The notes beneath the pieces were generated by a model. It worked only from the letters and a program-made list of their open reading frames with translations, had not been told where the DNA came from and did not search any database. Below, in pieces: positions 44,261-55,860 of a DNA stretch of 64,000 nucleotides; positions within the stretch are counted from its first letter, which is position 1; each line of letters opens with the position of its first letter. The translations under genes and the position numbers were made by a program. The stretch comes from Epiperipatus broadwayi (Eukaryota > Onychophora > Udeonychophora > Euonychophora > Peripatidae): the NCBI GenBank assembly GCA_028023455.1, contig JAQFVV010012403.1, positions 932,001 to 996,000 of the forward strand, written 5' to 3'.

Positions 44261-45559
44261 CTCTGCAGTGTTAAATCTTAACTTAATATGTAATATTACA
44301 GCTACAAAATCTAAAAGAGGAATCTAGGCTCTCTAGATGTTTTAACATCAGGCTTTCTATAGTGCATTACAAAAAAAGCAATTCTTAACTATCTCACTGT
44401 AATACATTTTATTTTTAAAAGGTAACCTGTTTACTTTATGCAACCACAATTTACATTGAATTTAAACAACTAATATAATATTAAATACATTCACATAGAA
44501 TACGAACAATTTGAAGATTTATTTATATCAAATCTATCAACAAAATATTGCATAGCTTTTTCTAATTACTAACATATGCATTGAAGAACAATTATTTTCA
44601 TTTTATTCCAGAGATATCTAATGTAAGCTTCAGTAATCAATTGACACAAGATGGCAGTGCTGTTTGTTTATACTCCCCGACAGATTTTTAGCTTATGATT
44701 TTATCAGTAAAGATTTTGGATTCAAATGTGGAATTTATGTATTTATGCACACAACAGACACTTTTAGTTTTTAGATAATATCTAAAGATAAAAGAACTAC
44801 AACATTTGGAATTCAAGGTGACTTACTTATAAAGTATTTAGAGGTCACAGTTTTATGCTCAATGTAGGTTCTTTTCACTCTTTGGCTAGGGTAATTAATA
44901 CCAATGAAATATCATCTGACTTTTCTAATTATTAACATCTACTTTCAGAAACAGTTTTTAGATCCTTTTTTCAGTAAGTTTGAACAAGCATTAGATACTA
45001 ATGTTGTCTTATCTATATTAATTAAATAAATTTCTGACTTATACCCTCAATAAGTTAATTAAATATATCAATGCATCTCTAAAATACTTTAATGTAAACA
45101 TATCATTTTTACATTATGTGAGGGCTGTTTTAGGAATGCTGTTTAAAATCGGGAGACTTTTCTATTAAAATGTTTCTAATATTGTTTATATACCTAAAAA
45201 AATTAAATATTATATGGAAATGAAAATGAGTAGAAAAAAAATCTATTTCCATCAGGATTTATAAAGTAAATATGATTAGAAAAATACAAATAAATTATCT
45301 TTTTTAAAGATGATTTCATTGTTGATGTAGAACTTTTTACAGCACTCAGGATAAGCTGAAAAAGAAAAAAAAACGATATTCATTTTGATTTTTCTGTTAT
45401 GCAACAATCACAATCAACAATATTGCTAAAATTAAGCACTCAAGCTGCATGCACTGAGGTTTTAGCCTTATATAAGTATATGTAATCAGAAAGATTATCC
45501 CCATGAAAGATTAAATAGAGAAAATTGATTTGGACAAGTGGAAAAAAGTAACTGAAAGC
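44261..45559. other. AT-rich spacer with old HT-1-like debris
   Basis: About 44615-44735 carries ATGTAAGCTTCAGTAATCAA, GATGGCAGTGCTG, CCGACAGATTTTTAGCTTAT and ATCAGTAAAGATTTTGGATT, resembling one decayed arm of the HT-1/28.3-kb superfamily. No gene was found. Confidence 0.35.
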
Positions 45560-45800
45560 AAATTAATCTAGTCTTGCAGTTATATGTTGACTATTTTAAT
45601 CAATTAATTAAATTGTTAAATTTGATTATACTTTTCTACATACATTCATCTGTTAAGACTAACACAGAAGGTTAGTATGGAACACAATGGTTTGAGTGAT
45701 ATTATTCTCCTGTCTTCGTTAGGTGTTGCTAGCCTGAGCACTAAGAGGGCTAGGATAGGAAGTAAACCAATAATCTTTGATTCTTGAAGCAAATAGGGTA
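45560..45800 (-). mobile_element. tRNA-like SINE (SINE-1), diverged
   Basis: On the minus strand the core reads GGCTAGCAACACCTAACGAA then GACAGGAGAATAATATCACT, followed by ACCATTGTGTTCCATACTAA and a CAGATGAATGTATGTAG body. These match SINE-1 at 55.5 and 59.7 kb. The tRNA-like head lies near 45800-45740 and is worn. Its 3' boundary is approximate. Confidence 0.6.
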
Positions 45801-45930
45801 TTTTGTCAGTAGCAACAAACATTAGATATTTATATATAAAAACCCTTCTAATATAACTATTTTTTTAAGAGCAAGATTAATGAGTGATTTCCAAACATTA
45901 TGAATTATTATAACGTTTTGGTATTCTGCC

Positions 45931-46100
45931 AATTTAAATATTAATGTAAAAAATATTAAAACAGAGTTTAAATATAAAATTTAGAAAGATTTATTGTACC
46001 AAGTGAATATGATGCTAAAGTGTTGAAAGTATATTTGGTACAATAAATCTTTCTAAATATTTAAAGTCTGTTTCAGTACTTTTTTACATTAATATAAATT
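45931..46100 (+). repeat. Palindrome with worn hammerhead-like loop
   Basis: Arms at 45931-46002 and 46035-46100 pair (TTTAGAAAGATTTATTGTAC against GTACAATAAATCTTTCTAAA). The loop AGTGAATATGATGCTAAAGT then GTTGAAAG matches the motif below the Penelope-like frame at 17.3 kb (ATGAATATGAAGTCTAAG then AACTTCGAAAGCG). This suggests a non-autonomous Penelope relative. Confidence 0.6.
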
Positions 46101-46110
46101 ATTATTCTAC

Positions 46111-46559
46111 ATTGACTTATGGGGTCAATTACCTTTATCATAGAAGCAGCTTCTTCAAATTTTAATTAATTTATTTTTGTTGTGCATTTTCTCAATGGAG
46201 TACATGTTTATTGGTATATACATGATCTGCTATTTTAGACACATGGTTTTTTTTCTAATCATTGCTTTATATTTTTTTAATCATGACCTTTAAATTTATT
46301 AATAGCTAATATACTAAGATGATATTTTGAATAAATTAGATATTTTGTTAAAGACAACTTGAATAGAATTTTTTTTTGTAAATGCGCACATGCCCACATG
46401 CACATAAACACAGAAATGATAAACTTTCCAAATGTCATTTATATCAATTCACTGCTAATTTTTGACAGATTTATGTTAAAAAACCAGCGCCACCTAGGCC
46501 ATATCTTAGTTTATACACTGTCATTCAGTTGCCTCTTTTAAGTTTAAATTACTAGTGAA
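46111..46559. other. AT-rich spacer, no gene seen
   Basis: The 60-codon frame at 46359-46541 is unrecognised. Sequence just upstream of the large LINE. Confidence 0.3.
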
Positions 46560-46627
46560 GCAAGGAAGATATTGTGCTTAAACCTCCTGGAAAGGCAAGG
46601 TAAACCTTATTTTACCTAAAAATCTCT

Positions 46628-48990
46628 ATGAATCAGTTAGGCAAAAATTATTTGCAAAGCAATATGAATAGCAATCAACAGCATGGTAATATAATGTTGA
46701 ATAACAATGACGAAAATAGTCAAATGAATGAAAAACTACACTTAAATGAGAAGAAAGTAATTAAACCTAAGAAAACAAATTATATAAATCAAAATGATAA
46801 TATAAATAACCCCATTACAGAAGATTTAGGGGCTGTAAATAAAATTACTAAGGATATGCAAATCACAACCTCAATGTTAAAATCAGATTTTCAACCTGCC
46901 AGAAAAGATGCACTATATCATACTTCGTACTCGATTTTAGTTGGCGGCTTGATGAAGAACACTCCAAATAATATTGTCACCAAATTACACGCAGAAATAT
47001 CAAAAGATAAACATGCTATGTCTTCCATTGTTAAAAAAGATGAAACCTCCAATAAGTTTAGAAAAAGTTTGTTGTCGATGGGAGCCCAAAATTCTAATAT
47101 TTTTGCTACAGCATTAGAAAACAATTTCAGTAATAGCCAAATAAATGAAAATATACCAAAAACACAAAATGGTACTTATGAGTTGGGGAAAGTCCAACAT
47201 AATAAAACAAATATTTCTGATACAAATATCCCTACATATGCAAATATCCTTAAAAGCAAATCGCTCAAATGCCTCTCATAATATACCTAATGTTAGTGAT
47301 AATATTACTTTGCTTGATTTAATGGAAATGGATGTTGATCAAAATAGCACTTTTAAACAATCATCCACCAACACATATTTCTTTAATACACATGACTATA
47401 ATGAGGAGCAGTATTGAGACCTCACCGAACATTTCACCAGCACTATACCCAATAATCTTTATATGTCATTCATCAATTTCAATGGTGACAAGTACCTGAT
47501 CCTAGCTGATACTGATGCTAACTGTGCATTGTTCAAGTTCCCCACTGAATTTCTGTATGAAACTATTAAAGAAAAAGATTTAAGCCATGGTATTCATAAG
47601 ATCTTGAGTCATCCTAATGACCGCTACGTTGCTCTGGAATTTAATAACTGGGCAGCCAAGAATTACTTTAAAAGTATTATCAGGGTATTAAATGATAAAT
47701 TCATCTGTTACATTGATCTCACTAGGCCTAATATAATTTCTGGTAGGATTAAAAATTGTCCTATGAACTTCTACCAAGAACATCTACAGGAATCACTCAA
47801 AGCCTTTGACAATGTTAGTAAGTTTAAATACCATCCTGTTGATTCAGATGGATTACATTTTCTATCTAACAATGCGACTTTTCAAATAGCAATCAAACAA
47901 AATGTCTCACCCACTGACATACCTACCGTGTTTAATTACAAAGGCTCACACATGATCCTCTCTTTACATGGAGTTTGACCACAGTGTTTTCATTGTCTTG
48001 AGAGGACCCATTTGGTGGAAGATTGCTAATCAAGAATGTGCTCTAATTGTGGAATCAAAAAGAGTATTTATCATAGATGCAAAAAGAATTTTACATCAAC
48101 TTCTCAAGATACTGCACAATCATACTCATCTGTAACAATGCATCAACAACAGAACCTCAAGTTAGAATTGCCTACAAAGAATATAAAATGAATAATCAAC
48201 AAATATCTGTCTTGCAACAACCTGATTACAGAAGAGTAGTCAGAGAAGAAGAAACCTCAGATATTACACAAGATTCTTTTCTTGTAGATGAGTCTCTACT
48301 TCCACCAGCCTCAAAAAGAAGAAATGATACACAAAGCCAACTATGTCATGCTGAAATAATGGGATCAACACAACAAACTGTGGTGGAGCAAGATACTTCA
48401 GACAATCCCACATGTTATCAGCACAATAATAGCACTACTCCAAGCAATCCTGTCAAGAAGCCTCTGAACAAAAGTTTAGTTTCTTATTAGACTAAAACCA
48501 CTACTTTGAGATGCACAAGAAGTATGAACAAGCAGCTTAAAAGTAACAACAAGCCTATCACCCCCAACCAAGGAGATATTATCTCAGAAGAGGAATCTCC
48601 AATGGAAGTGCCTATAGATAAGTCATGAAGTGCCTATAGATAAGTCCAGTACCAAGAAAAGCAAATCAGCCATTATACACAAGTCCAGCACAGAAGATGA
48701 AAAATCTCTGGGAAAGAAAAACATGTCTATCTCTTAAGCAGAATAAGAAAACCAATATTCCAATACATAAGGAAAAAAGTCCAGAGAAGAAATGTCAGTT
48801 ATCAGATGAGGATAATAGGATATTGAGTCTTAATTCATTTGAAGAGACTGCTGGTGATGTACATCATGTCATTGATGTTGACGGTTCAGATGGCACCTTG
48901 GTAATTGAACCCATTGGGTTAGAAGAAACCTCAGGTAACACCATTGATCATCCAGACTACAAAGATCCAGACTATCCCAACTAGAGTTTA
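46628..48990 (+). pseudogene. LINE ORF1: nucleic-acid-binding protein, broken
   Basis: The first frame (46628-47281, 217 aa) is N- and K-rich with a polar N-terminus. A second frame (47463-47978, 171 aa) resembles the folded part of LINE ORF1 proteins: HPNDRYVALEFNNWAAKNYF, then LTRPNIISGRIKNCPMNFYQ and FKYHPVDSDGLHFLSNNATF. Directly after its stop, about 47975-48090, the reading gives C.HCLERTHLVEDC and C.NCGIK...HRC, two CCHC zinc knuckles. Frames at 48077-48490 and 48697-48984 form a charged, disordered tail with no domain I recognise. The likely role when intact was binding the element RNA. Confidence 0.65.
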
Positions 48991-49059
48991 CATTTTATTT
49001 ATGCTGAGAATTAAAAGGGAACTTTATATTCTTTGCGGTAGATTTAAAAGATACATAAC

Positions 49060-49740
49060 CCAATTATGTTACATAAGTTTGTAGGCGTAAATGTTAAGGG
49101 TATCAACTCATTGGAAAGGGTATATGCCATTGAACAACAGATCTCAATCAATAATCCACATTTATTTTTTATGAGTTAAACAAAAATCACTCAAATTCTG
49201 ATTATAGAATGTCTTGAATCTCTTCGATACATAGCTTTCTCTGACGGCGTTACTGCAGCTGGTGGAGTTGGTTTACTTATTAACAAAAAAACATCTACCT
49301 AATAAATTTATAATACTCTATAAGGATAATAACTTTATTGCTATATAAGTCACATATCAAAATTTGATAATCAATATATTATATGTGTATGCAGATAGGT
49401 CCTGCTGCACATTAATGATAGTCATTAACATAATTAATATGCTACTGGTAAATAATAGCCCCACCCTAACCTTTGGCAACTTTAATATCACTTATGCAAA
49501 ATTCACAAAAACTTATATTCACTTGATAGACAAGCCATTTATGAGTGGTGAGGGTCATCTGCCTGATGATTCCTACTCTTTTTACACCAGAAAATACAGG
49601 TCACTGATTGATCTATTCTTTTATACACCTGACATACATTTTCTCATCACTGCAAAATTAGAACATGTGGTCTTTTCATACCATCTTGCCCTGGTAGTTC
49701 AGATTGAAGCTGCTAATAATGTCACTCCAGCTTGCAACAC
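49060..49740 (+). pseudogene. LINE apurinic-type endonuclease, broken
   Basis: Upstream of the main frame the reading gives VGVNVKGINSLERVYAIEQQ, an N-terminal 'lNvrGl.s..Kr' type block, and GVTAAGGVGLLINKK, the 'gGv.il' block. The frame at 49364-49915 then has LTFGNFNITYA (normally GDFN, here GNFN), then SLIDLFFYTPDIHFL (the S.iDl.. block) and FSYHLALVV (normally SDHxxl, here SYHL). Loss of both aspartates in GDFN and SDH would remove nicking activity. Confidence 0.65.
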
Positions 49741-51320
49741 CATCAGAATGTTGACAAAATTGAATATAACAGAATCCATACCATCTGAGGCTTATATATA
49801 TTTTAAAAAAATTGATATACTTGCCAAACCTATAGAGGAAGCATGGTTTTCCTTTATTGACATTCTTCAATCGATCATTTCTTACCATACAATTAAGCGA
49901 AAGGGACCATTGTGATTACTAAAAGACTTGGATGAGCTTGGTTTCAGAATGAAGGCATTTAACTCTGCCTCATCTTCTATAGATGAGATTATATCTGTTA
50001 AGCTACAGTATAAAGCCAAACAGAAGGCACTTGCAGATTATCTGTCTATAAAGTGTGCCAAGGTGTTTCTGGCTCAGCAGAACTGTTGGACTAGAAGCTA
50101 CTTCCATTGGGCACTGGGTGCTATTAAACACCCCCTACTCCCACTATCATCAATATTGACAGTGAGTCCTTTGTTGGTCTTCCAATGATTAAGGAAATCC
50201 ATAAACACTTTGAACAAAAATTTCATTGTCTCAGCCATGTTAATACTCCCATTGAAGACATTTTAATTTGTCAAGATGATCATGGTATCACTGAAGATAT
50301 GCTGAAAGCCAAACTCCAAGCATTGCCAGATAAAATACACCCCAGACTGCATTCTATACCATGCTTCCTGTTAGATCATCTAAGCCACTTCACAGTTCCC
50401 ATCCTATTTAGAATGACCAACCATTTGGCACAGGAGAAAAGAACAATCCCCCACCTATATCCTATTGCTTTAGTCCCCTTCCTAAAGAAGCATGAAGATC
50501 CCCACACCCTCAAAAACCTTCGGCCTATTTCTATGTCCCCACTCATCATTAAAATCCTGGAATCTGTCATAAAAGATGAGATCTAGGATAAAATAATCCA
50601 AAATATATCTTCTTCCCAATTTGCAAAGAGACATTCTTCACCAATTTTAGCCATTAGTCAAGTTAAAATATTGATTATGTTAGACAACAGAGAAAGCAGG
50701 CTGTCATAGCTATTCAGCTTGATTTCAATGCAGCATTCGACTCTGTTAACATCAGTACACTTCTAAACCTGCTGAAAGGCCATCACATCCCAACCTCTAT
50801 CATACAGATCATAGATAACCTAATGTCTAACAGAGAAATTGCTGTCTCACTGAATGGCAAGCTCTCTTCATTTTTCCAACCTAACACATCCATTCTGCAA
50901 AGCTCCCCCCTGTGCTTTTCTCTTTATAGTCTACATTGATCCACTGTTGAAAGCCACCAAACAACAACTACCTGGTGTCTATGTACCAAGGCTTGCCAAA
51001 TTGATAAAGCTCATGGCTTAAATGGATGACGTAATCATCTTCCTTCCTTCAACAACCTATTTACCTCAGTTATACTCCATATTGGATAAATACACATCTG
51101 CTACTGGTCTCACCATCAACCCATTGAAATCAGCTATATGGGGGGTATCCTCAGGTCAGAAGATTGTATCCAAATTTACAGCCAACCCTCAAAAGTTTTG
51201 GGGCCTTGAGATATCTAAAACATACTTCCAAATGTCCAAAGATATTCAAAATCACATTCTGCACTCAATGGAAAGCCTTACTAAACATCTGCTAAAATCT
51301 ACCTTTCCTTACATGGTATG
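49741..51320 (+). pseudogene. LINE reverse transcriptase domain, broken
   Basis: The frame at 50185-50586 carries the fingers: DMLKAKLQALPDKIHPRLHS, TIPHLYPIALVPFLKKHEDP and LKNLRPISMSPLIIKILESV (the RPIsl block). After the stop, a shifted reading near 50710-50750 gives AIQLDFNAAFDSVN (block A with the first aspartate), then HIPTSIIQIIDNLMSNREIA and SLNGKLSSFF. The frame at 51022-51387 begins MDDVIIFLPSTTYL, where YADD has become MDDV with the tyrosine and alanine lost, and SATGLTINPLKSAIWG. At least three shifts divide the domain. Confidence 0.75.
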
Positions 51321-52270
51321 TAATGCTTCTCAGTATAAAGATCATGGCCAAACTCAACTATTACATGCACACCATGAGGATCACTAAGACTTTTATCAAT
51401 AAAAGAATTCTCTTGCATCCCGACTTTTCTAGGGAGGTAAAGTTGTTGCAATTAGCATTAACAAGATGTAATTTCATCGGAAGTATAATGGACTTTCTTA
51501 TCATGCTATTCAAGTCATTCATATTCAAAACATATTTAAATTTTATCACCATGCTTATCAAATTATTTGGATATGAGCAAGTAAGTCATTTTGCCAGTCA
51601 TCTTGATGGATAGACCCCCTCTTAGAGTCAAGAATTTCCTTGATGTCGCGATTGATTTGATCAAAAGCTTCATGGTAATTACGAATGATACGTTTGATAA
51701 CAGGATTAATATTTGGCAAGCACATAATCTCATTCATTTTATCACAATTCCCATACACCACTACTTGCCCTGAACAATAATAAGATCATCTCCCTCTTCA
51801 GGTGCTGGGCTATGGAACCGAAATTCTTTGATTTCATTATTAAGATAAATTTAAATGACATTAGCACTAATTGGTTTCTCTTCCATAAGTGAGGCATCAA
51901 CAAAATTGACCCTATCTGCCCCCTCTGCCAGACTCATGATGAAACATTTGACCATCTGATTTATTTGTACCATGGACTCTGGAGGTCTAAAAGGATTATT
52001 GTTGATAACCTTAAAGTGAATTTTTACCTTGTTATCTCTGTTAAGAATAATATTAAGACAAGATCCATTCCTACTATTAGGCTGTCATTATTTATCAACT
52101 ATGCATTCTGGTCTACTTGTAAAATGGTTTTCAATTCCGGTGCAATTCATGAGGGAAAATTTCTTTCTGAATAAACTTATAAAATTTAAAAACCATGACA
52201 TGCTCCTAGCTCCAAAAGTATTATTCGATGAAACGTGGACTCTGATTGCATTGTAAGGATGATTGCTGGT
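51321..52270 (+). pseudogene. LINE C-terminal region with cysteine-histidine block
   Basis: In shifted frames, the region after the RT palm reads MAKLNYYMHTMRITKTFINK. Near 51830-51975 it gives IIKINLNDISTNWFLFHKCG then C.LCQTHDETFDHLIYL, where the final cysteine expected after HLiy is replaced by tyrosine. The corresponding block in the 12.7-kb LINE fragment reads C.LC..HDN...QIFFQC. Minus-strand frames at 51361-51761 are shadows. The ORF ends near 52250, before the 3' UTR. Confidence 0.6.
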
Positions 52271-52863
52271 AAAAGACTTTGTTTCTTCTGTCTAAGATAT
52301 TGCTGAAAGTGGTTTTGTTAATAATAAGAGGTTCAGATCCTTATGTTATTAAAATGGATAATATTTAACTGAACTCATCAGATTTAGCATAAATACCTAA
52401 GCCTTCATAGTTGTAGTGATTTTTCCAATAGTGATCTGACCAAACTCTAGATTGACCTTTAAGTGACTCTTGGTAGTGTGAGGCAATTTGTCTAGGTGAG
52501 TTGGATTAGCTTAATTGGCCTACTTATGTGTTAACAATAGACCAGGAATTCAGGTTTACCTCTTGCCCAGAATATACCTCTTGCCCAGAATAATACTATC
52601 TTATATTTATTTATAATCATGTAATTTTTCTTTATGTATTCTAGCTTTCCTTTTAATTTACCATGAATACATAATTGTCACTGTAAACATTGTACTTGTT
52701 TCATAAATATTTGGAAAAAAAAAGAAAACCCAAATAAATACATTTTACTGCTTTCTCAACTTTTTTATGATTAGGGATAAATAAGTTTGATACTTATAAA
52801 TCAAAGTATAATATATATAGTGTTATCTTTTAAACCTATTATTATAAAGTGCTGAAAACTGAA

Positions 52864-52930
52864 ATTATTCAAACAGAAGTCAATCTCCGATAATAGCGCA
52901 TTATGGAAGATTGACTTCCGTTTGAATAAT
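52864..52930. repeat. Short perfect-arm hairpin (23-bp arms)
   Basis: ATTATTCAAACAGAAGTCAA extends to 52886 and pairs with the complement at 52908-52930 with one mismatch. The 21-base loop contains GATAATAGCGCATTAT, itself nearly self-complementary. It lies 120 bp beyond the end of the LINE and does not look like a transcription terminator; its family is unknown. Confidence 0.7.
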
Positions 52931-53384
52931 CTGCTATTTTTTAAGAGACGTGCTGAATATTTAGAGTTACAAGTCATTTAAATAGTTGCTCTTAATCAAC
53001 TCAGTTAACCACCTGACATTGATCAGGAAATTAACCACCTGACATTGATCAGTAAATGGATATTTAACAATTTTTATTAGGAAAAAAGAAGATTGAAAAA
53101 AAAAAATGCTCTCACTATCTCACATACATATTCGCAAATGTGTGGGAGTAGATTTTTACTTCCTGTAGGTTGCTAAGGGAGAGTTCTCTGCACCACAATT
53201 GCTATTTGTTGTTTTATCTTGATTTTTTTAAGTTTTACAGATATAAACTGAATATTTAAGGCCTGTAAATTAGAATAAACACTATTTCTTGGTTATAATC
53301 ATCTAAAAAATGTCTCATGGTTAACCTTTCTTACTGTTTTTTTGTTAAAATTAAATATATATAGACTATATTGTAAGATTTAAA
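52931..53384. other. Spacer, no gene seen
   Basis: Contains a 24-bp tandem pair TTAACCACCTGACATTGATC at about 53005 and 53031. No coding sequence. Confidence 0.35.
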
Positions 53385-54190
53385 TACAAGTATACTTTAT
53401 ATACCTGGAGTTTAGATATAATATAAAGGATTTTAACACAGACTTTCAAGCCCCATTGAGCTATCCACTCTATTTCACACAACTGATACAGGTACCACAC
53501 ACAAGTGAAAATTATAAATGATCTCCAATATATGTATTTCATGCTAAACTAGCACTTATAAGTTAGTCCATATCAACATCTCCAACATACATATAATCAA
53601 GGCTTGGCTTATATTAAGATAGCAAATCTTCCAACTTTAATAGTCAGGCTTCAATTTACTCCACCCTCTAACTTTTCAGCCATCTATACCAATGAAAATC
53701 TGATGATGGAATGCCCCAATCCCTTGCTGATGCCAATATTATTGTTATACCCATGTTGACCTTAAGTTATTCTGACTACTGACCCTAAGTCAGTCTGATT
53801 TCTATATATGAGATGTCAAAGTGTTTTAGAGTCAACATGGGCATGACAATAATACAGCATCAAAAAGGAATTTGGACATTCCATCATTATATTTTCAATG
53901 GTATGGATGGCTAAAAAGTTGAAGGGTGGAGTAGATTGAAGCCTGTCCATTAAAGTTTGACGAAGCCGAGTATTGATTACATAAGTGTGGGGGAACTGAT
54001 GATCCAGACCAACTGCTGAATGCTGGTTTAGCATGAAATGTTTATTGGTGATCATTTGTTATTTTTTACATGGGTGAGATCACGCGTATCGGTCGCATGA
54101 GATAGTGGATAGCTGAAGAAAGCTTGAAAGTCTGGGTTCAAATTTTACTATTATAGACATATTAGTAAACAGAATAATTTCCTCACCTGT
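53385..54190 (-). mobile_element. Hairpin-tail element HT-3, older copy
   Basis: The left outer arm AACACAGACTTTCAAGCCCC pairs with the right outer arm AAGCTTGAAAGTCTGGGTTC at about 54120-54140. Inner arms include TATTTCATGCTAAACTAGCA and TGCTGGTTTAGCATGAAATG, and GGCTTCAATTTACTCCACCC with its complement near 53920-53945. Tail-like sequence (ATACCTGGAGTTTAGATATA) lies at the left, so it reads on the minus strand. No target-site duplication was read, consistent with age. The frame at 53816-54055 is element DNA. Confidence 0.65.
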
Positions 54191-54911
54191 ATATATACAC
54201 ACACGTGTGTTTATTAGAATTTTTATTTGTATTTGTTTCATCACTTTTAAATATTTAACAACCGCATTTTATTAAATATTTTATTATCTTTGCAACAACA
54301 GATATAGCTCTTTTCCAAACTTTTTTTTTTTTATCTTATTAAAGTAAAACAATAACGTTGCCATTCAATCTATCAATGTTTACTTTGGGTTCCGTATTCG
54401 TGTTAACAGTTAATCTATCAATGTTTACTCTGGATAGTAAATTAGTTTTATTTTCAAAGATTATTTGAGTGATGAAGCAGATTATGTTAAAAGTTAAGAA
54501 TAGATTTGAGATTTCTGAAGCTGAATAAACACATTCCAATGATGGTTTGGCCTTAGAGTGTTCTAACAATCAACTGGGGGGGGGGGGTGATTTGTTATTA
54601 TCAGGCTACTGCACTATACTTCTAATTTTGTAAGTCTATAAATTATTTGAATAATATAGATATATACTAACTTGAGATAGAATTTTTAAAAGACTGAAAA
54701 ATAAAGCTATAAAAAATTAAATACGATTCACAGATTTCTGATGATTAATTTATACACATGGAAGTTTGTACCTTGTAAATCTAATTGTATAAACATGGTA
54801 ATGATAAATACTGATCAAATGATTAAGATATGTGAGATATTGCAACCTGGAACAACTGCAAAGTACTGGTTCAATGTGAAATGCATCTTGAAGGCCATTT
54901 GACTTTCACAA
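54191..54911. other. Spacer, no gene seen
   Basis: A short duplicated phrase ATCTATCAATGTTTACT occurs near 54368 and 54413 within the minus-strand frame at 54339-54569. A G run lies at 54577-54586. No gene is supported. Confidence 0.35.
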
Positions 54912-55020
54912 ATGTCAAGCATTGGTGGTCGAGAGGTCAGCGACAGCTGCTTTACAAGTAGTTGTCCCGGATTAGCGGGTTCGATTCCCGGCTGATGGTA
55001 TGACACACGAGAAAAAATTA
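54912..55020 (+). mobile_element. tRNA-like SINE (SINE-2), best copy
   Basis: GTCAAGCATTGGTGGTCGAG carries the A-box-like TGGTCGAGAGG, then TTAGCGGGTTCGATTCCCGG carries a perfect B box GTTCGATTC, then CTGATGGTATGACACACGAG and an A run. Spacing between boxes suits internal RNA polymerase III promotion. A T-arm folds but the acceptor halves do not pair well. The minus-strand frame at 54815-55006 is a shadow. Confidence 0.8.
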
Positions 55021-55394
55021 GACATTTTAAGAATGTCCATATGATGTCATAAATAATATAATATAAATATATATTTTTAAAATAATAAAGCTATTAATCT
55101 ACAAATACCTGAATGCCTATTTTAAAAAGTATTACTTTTGATTAGATTCTCACAATCGCTATTTATATAAACTAAATCAAAAATCCAAGCCGGATATCGT
55201 TTTATGTTTGCCTTCTGCAGGTTTAATAGGTGGACAGTTTATACGTTTAATTTCTCTATTACATTGTTTTTTATTTTTACTATTTTTCGATTATATCATT
55301 AATAATAATCAAAAGCAATTTCATATTTATGATCTGATTCATGAGGCAAGGATACATACTTTTCTGTCTTTGCCCACCAAACTATGTTTATTAA
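55021..55394. other. AT-rich spacer, no gene seen
   Basis: The plus-strand frame at 55208-55453 is hydrophobic, runs into the SINE that follows and has no recognisable domain. Confidence 0.3.
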
Positions 55395-55860
55395 AGTTGT
55401 ATTTATATTTTGGACTATTTCTATCATCTAATATGAGTGTTGAATGTCCTTAAAAATTTAATTTTATTTAAATATTCCAAATACATTCAACTGTTAGTAA
55501 TAGCACAGAAGTTAGTATATGCACAACATTTTGAGAGGTATTATTCTGCCATCTTCTTCAGGTGTTGCTGGCCCAACCAGTGACAGTACTAGTATGAGAA
55601 TTGAAGCTGGACCCTTAGATGCCTGAGTATTAAATTTTAAGATAATTCTCTAACCAACTGAGCCATGAATATTACCTTAAAATTCAATACTCATGAATCT
55701 AAAGGTCCAGGTTTGATTCCTGTGCTATTACTGTCACTGGTCAGGCTGGCAACACAGTTGAATGTATTTGGAGTATTTAAATAAAGTTTTCTAAAGAGAT
55801 TCAATACTTGTATTAGTTGGTGGAAATAGTCCAAAATATAAATACAACTAAAACAATATC
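55395..55860. mobile_element. Inverted dimer of SINE-1 (head to head)
   Basis: The left half is SINE-1 on the minus strand: 3' end GGACTATTTCTATCATCTAA at about 55412, TCCAAATACATTCAACTGTT, then the core ATCTTCTTCAGGTGTTGCTG, then the tRNA-like head with TAACCAACTGAGCCATGAAT (complement of an A box). The right half is SINE-1 on the plus strand: GGTCCAGGTTTGATTCCTGT (B box), GTCACTGGTCAGGCTGGCAA, a deletion of the CTGAAGAAG core, then CAGTTGAATGTATTTGGAGT and GGTGGAAATAGTCCAAAATA. The two heads meet near 55675. Such a dimer could arise if first-strand cDNA snapped back and copied itself, or by a second insertion. Confidence 0.7.

Larger units (their letters stand above)
46560..52740 (+). mobile_element. 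Tx1/L1-like LINE, nearly full length, degenerate
   Basis: Parts lie in the order expected of a two-ORF non-LTR element: an ORF1-like region (46628-48990), endonuclease (about 49060-49740), linker and reverse transcriptase (49740-51200), and a C-terminal cysteine-histidine region (51850-52000). An AT-rich 3' UTR follows, ending near an A-rich stretch at 52712-52740. The leaning to Tx1/L1 rests on the ORF1 with an RRM-like part and zinc knuckles and on the RT block after ADD (SATGLTINPLKSAIWG). Boundaries are approximate: no target-site duplication was read. Many shifts and stops show it cannot encode active proteins. Confidence 0.75.
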
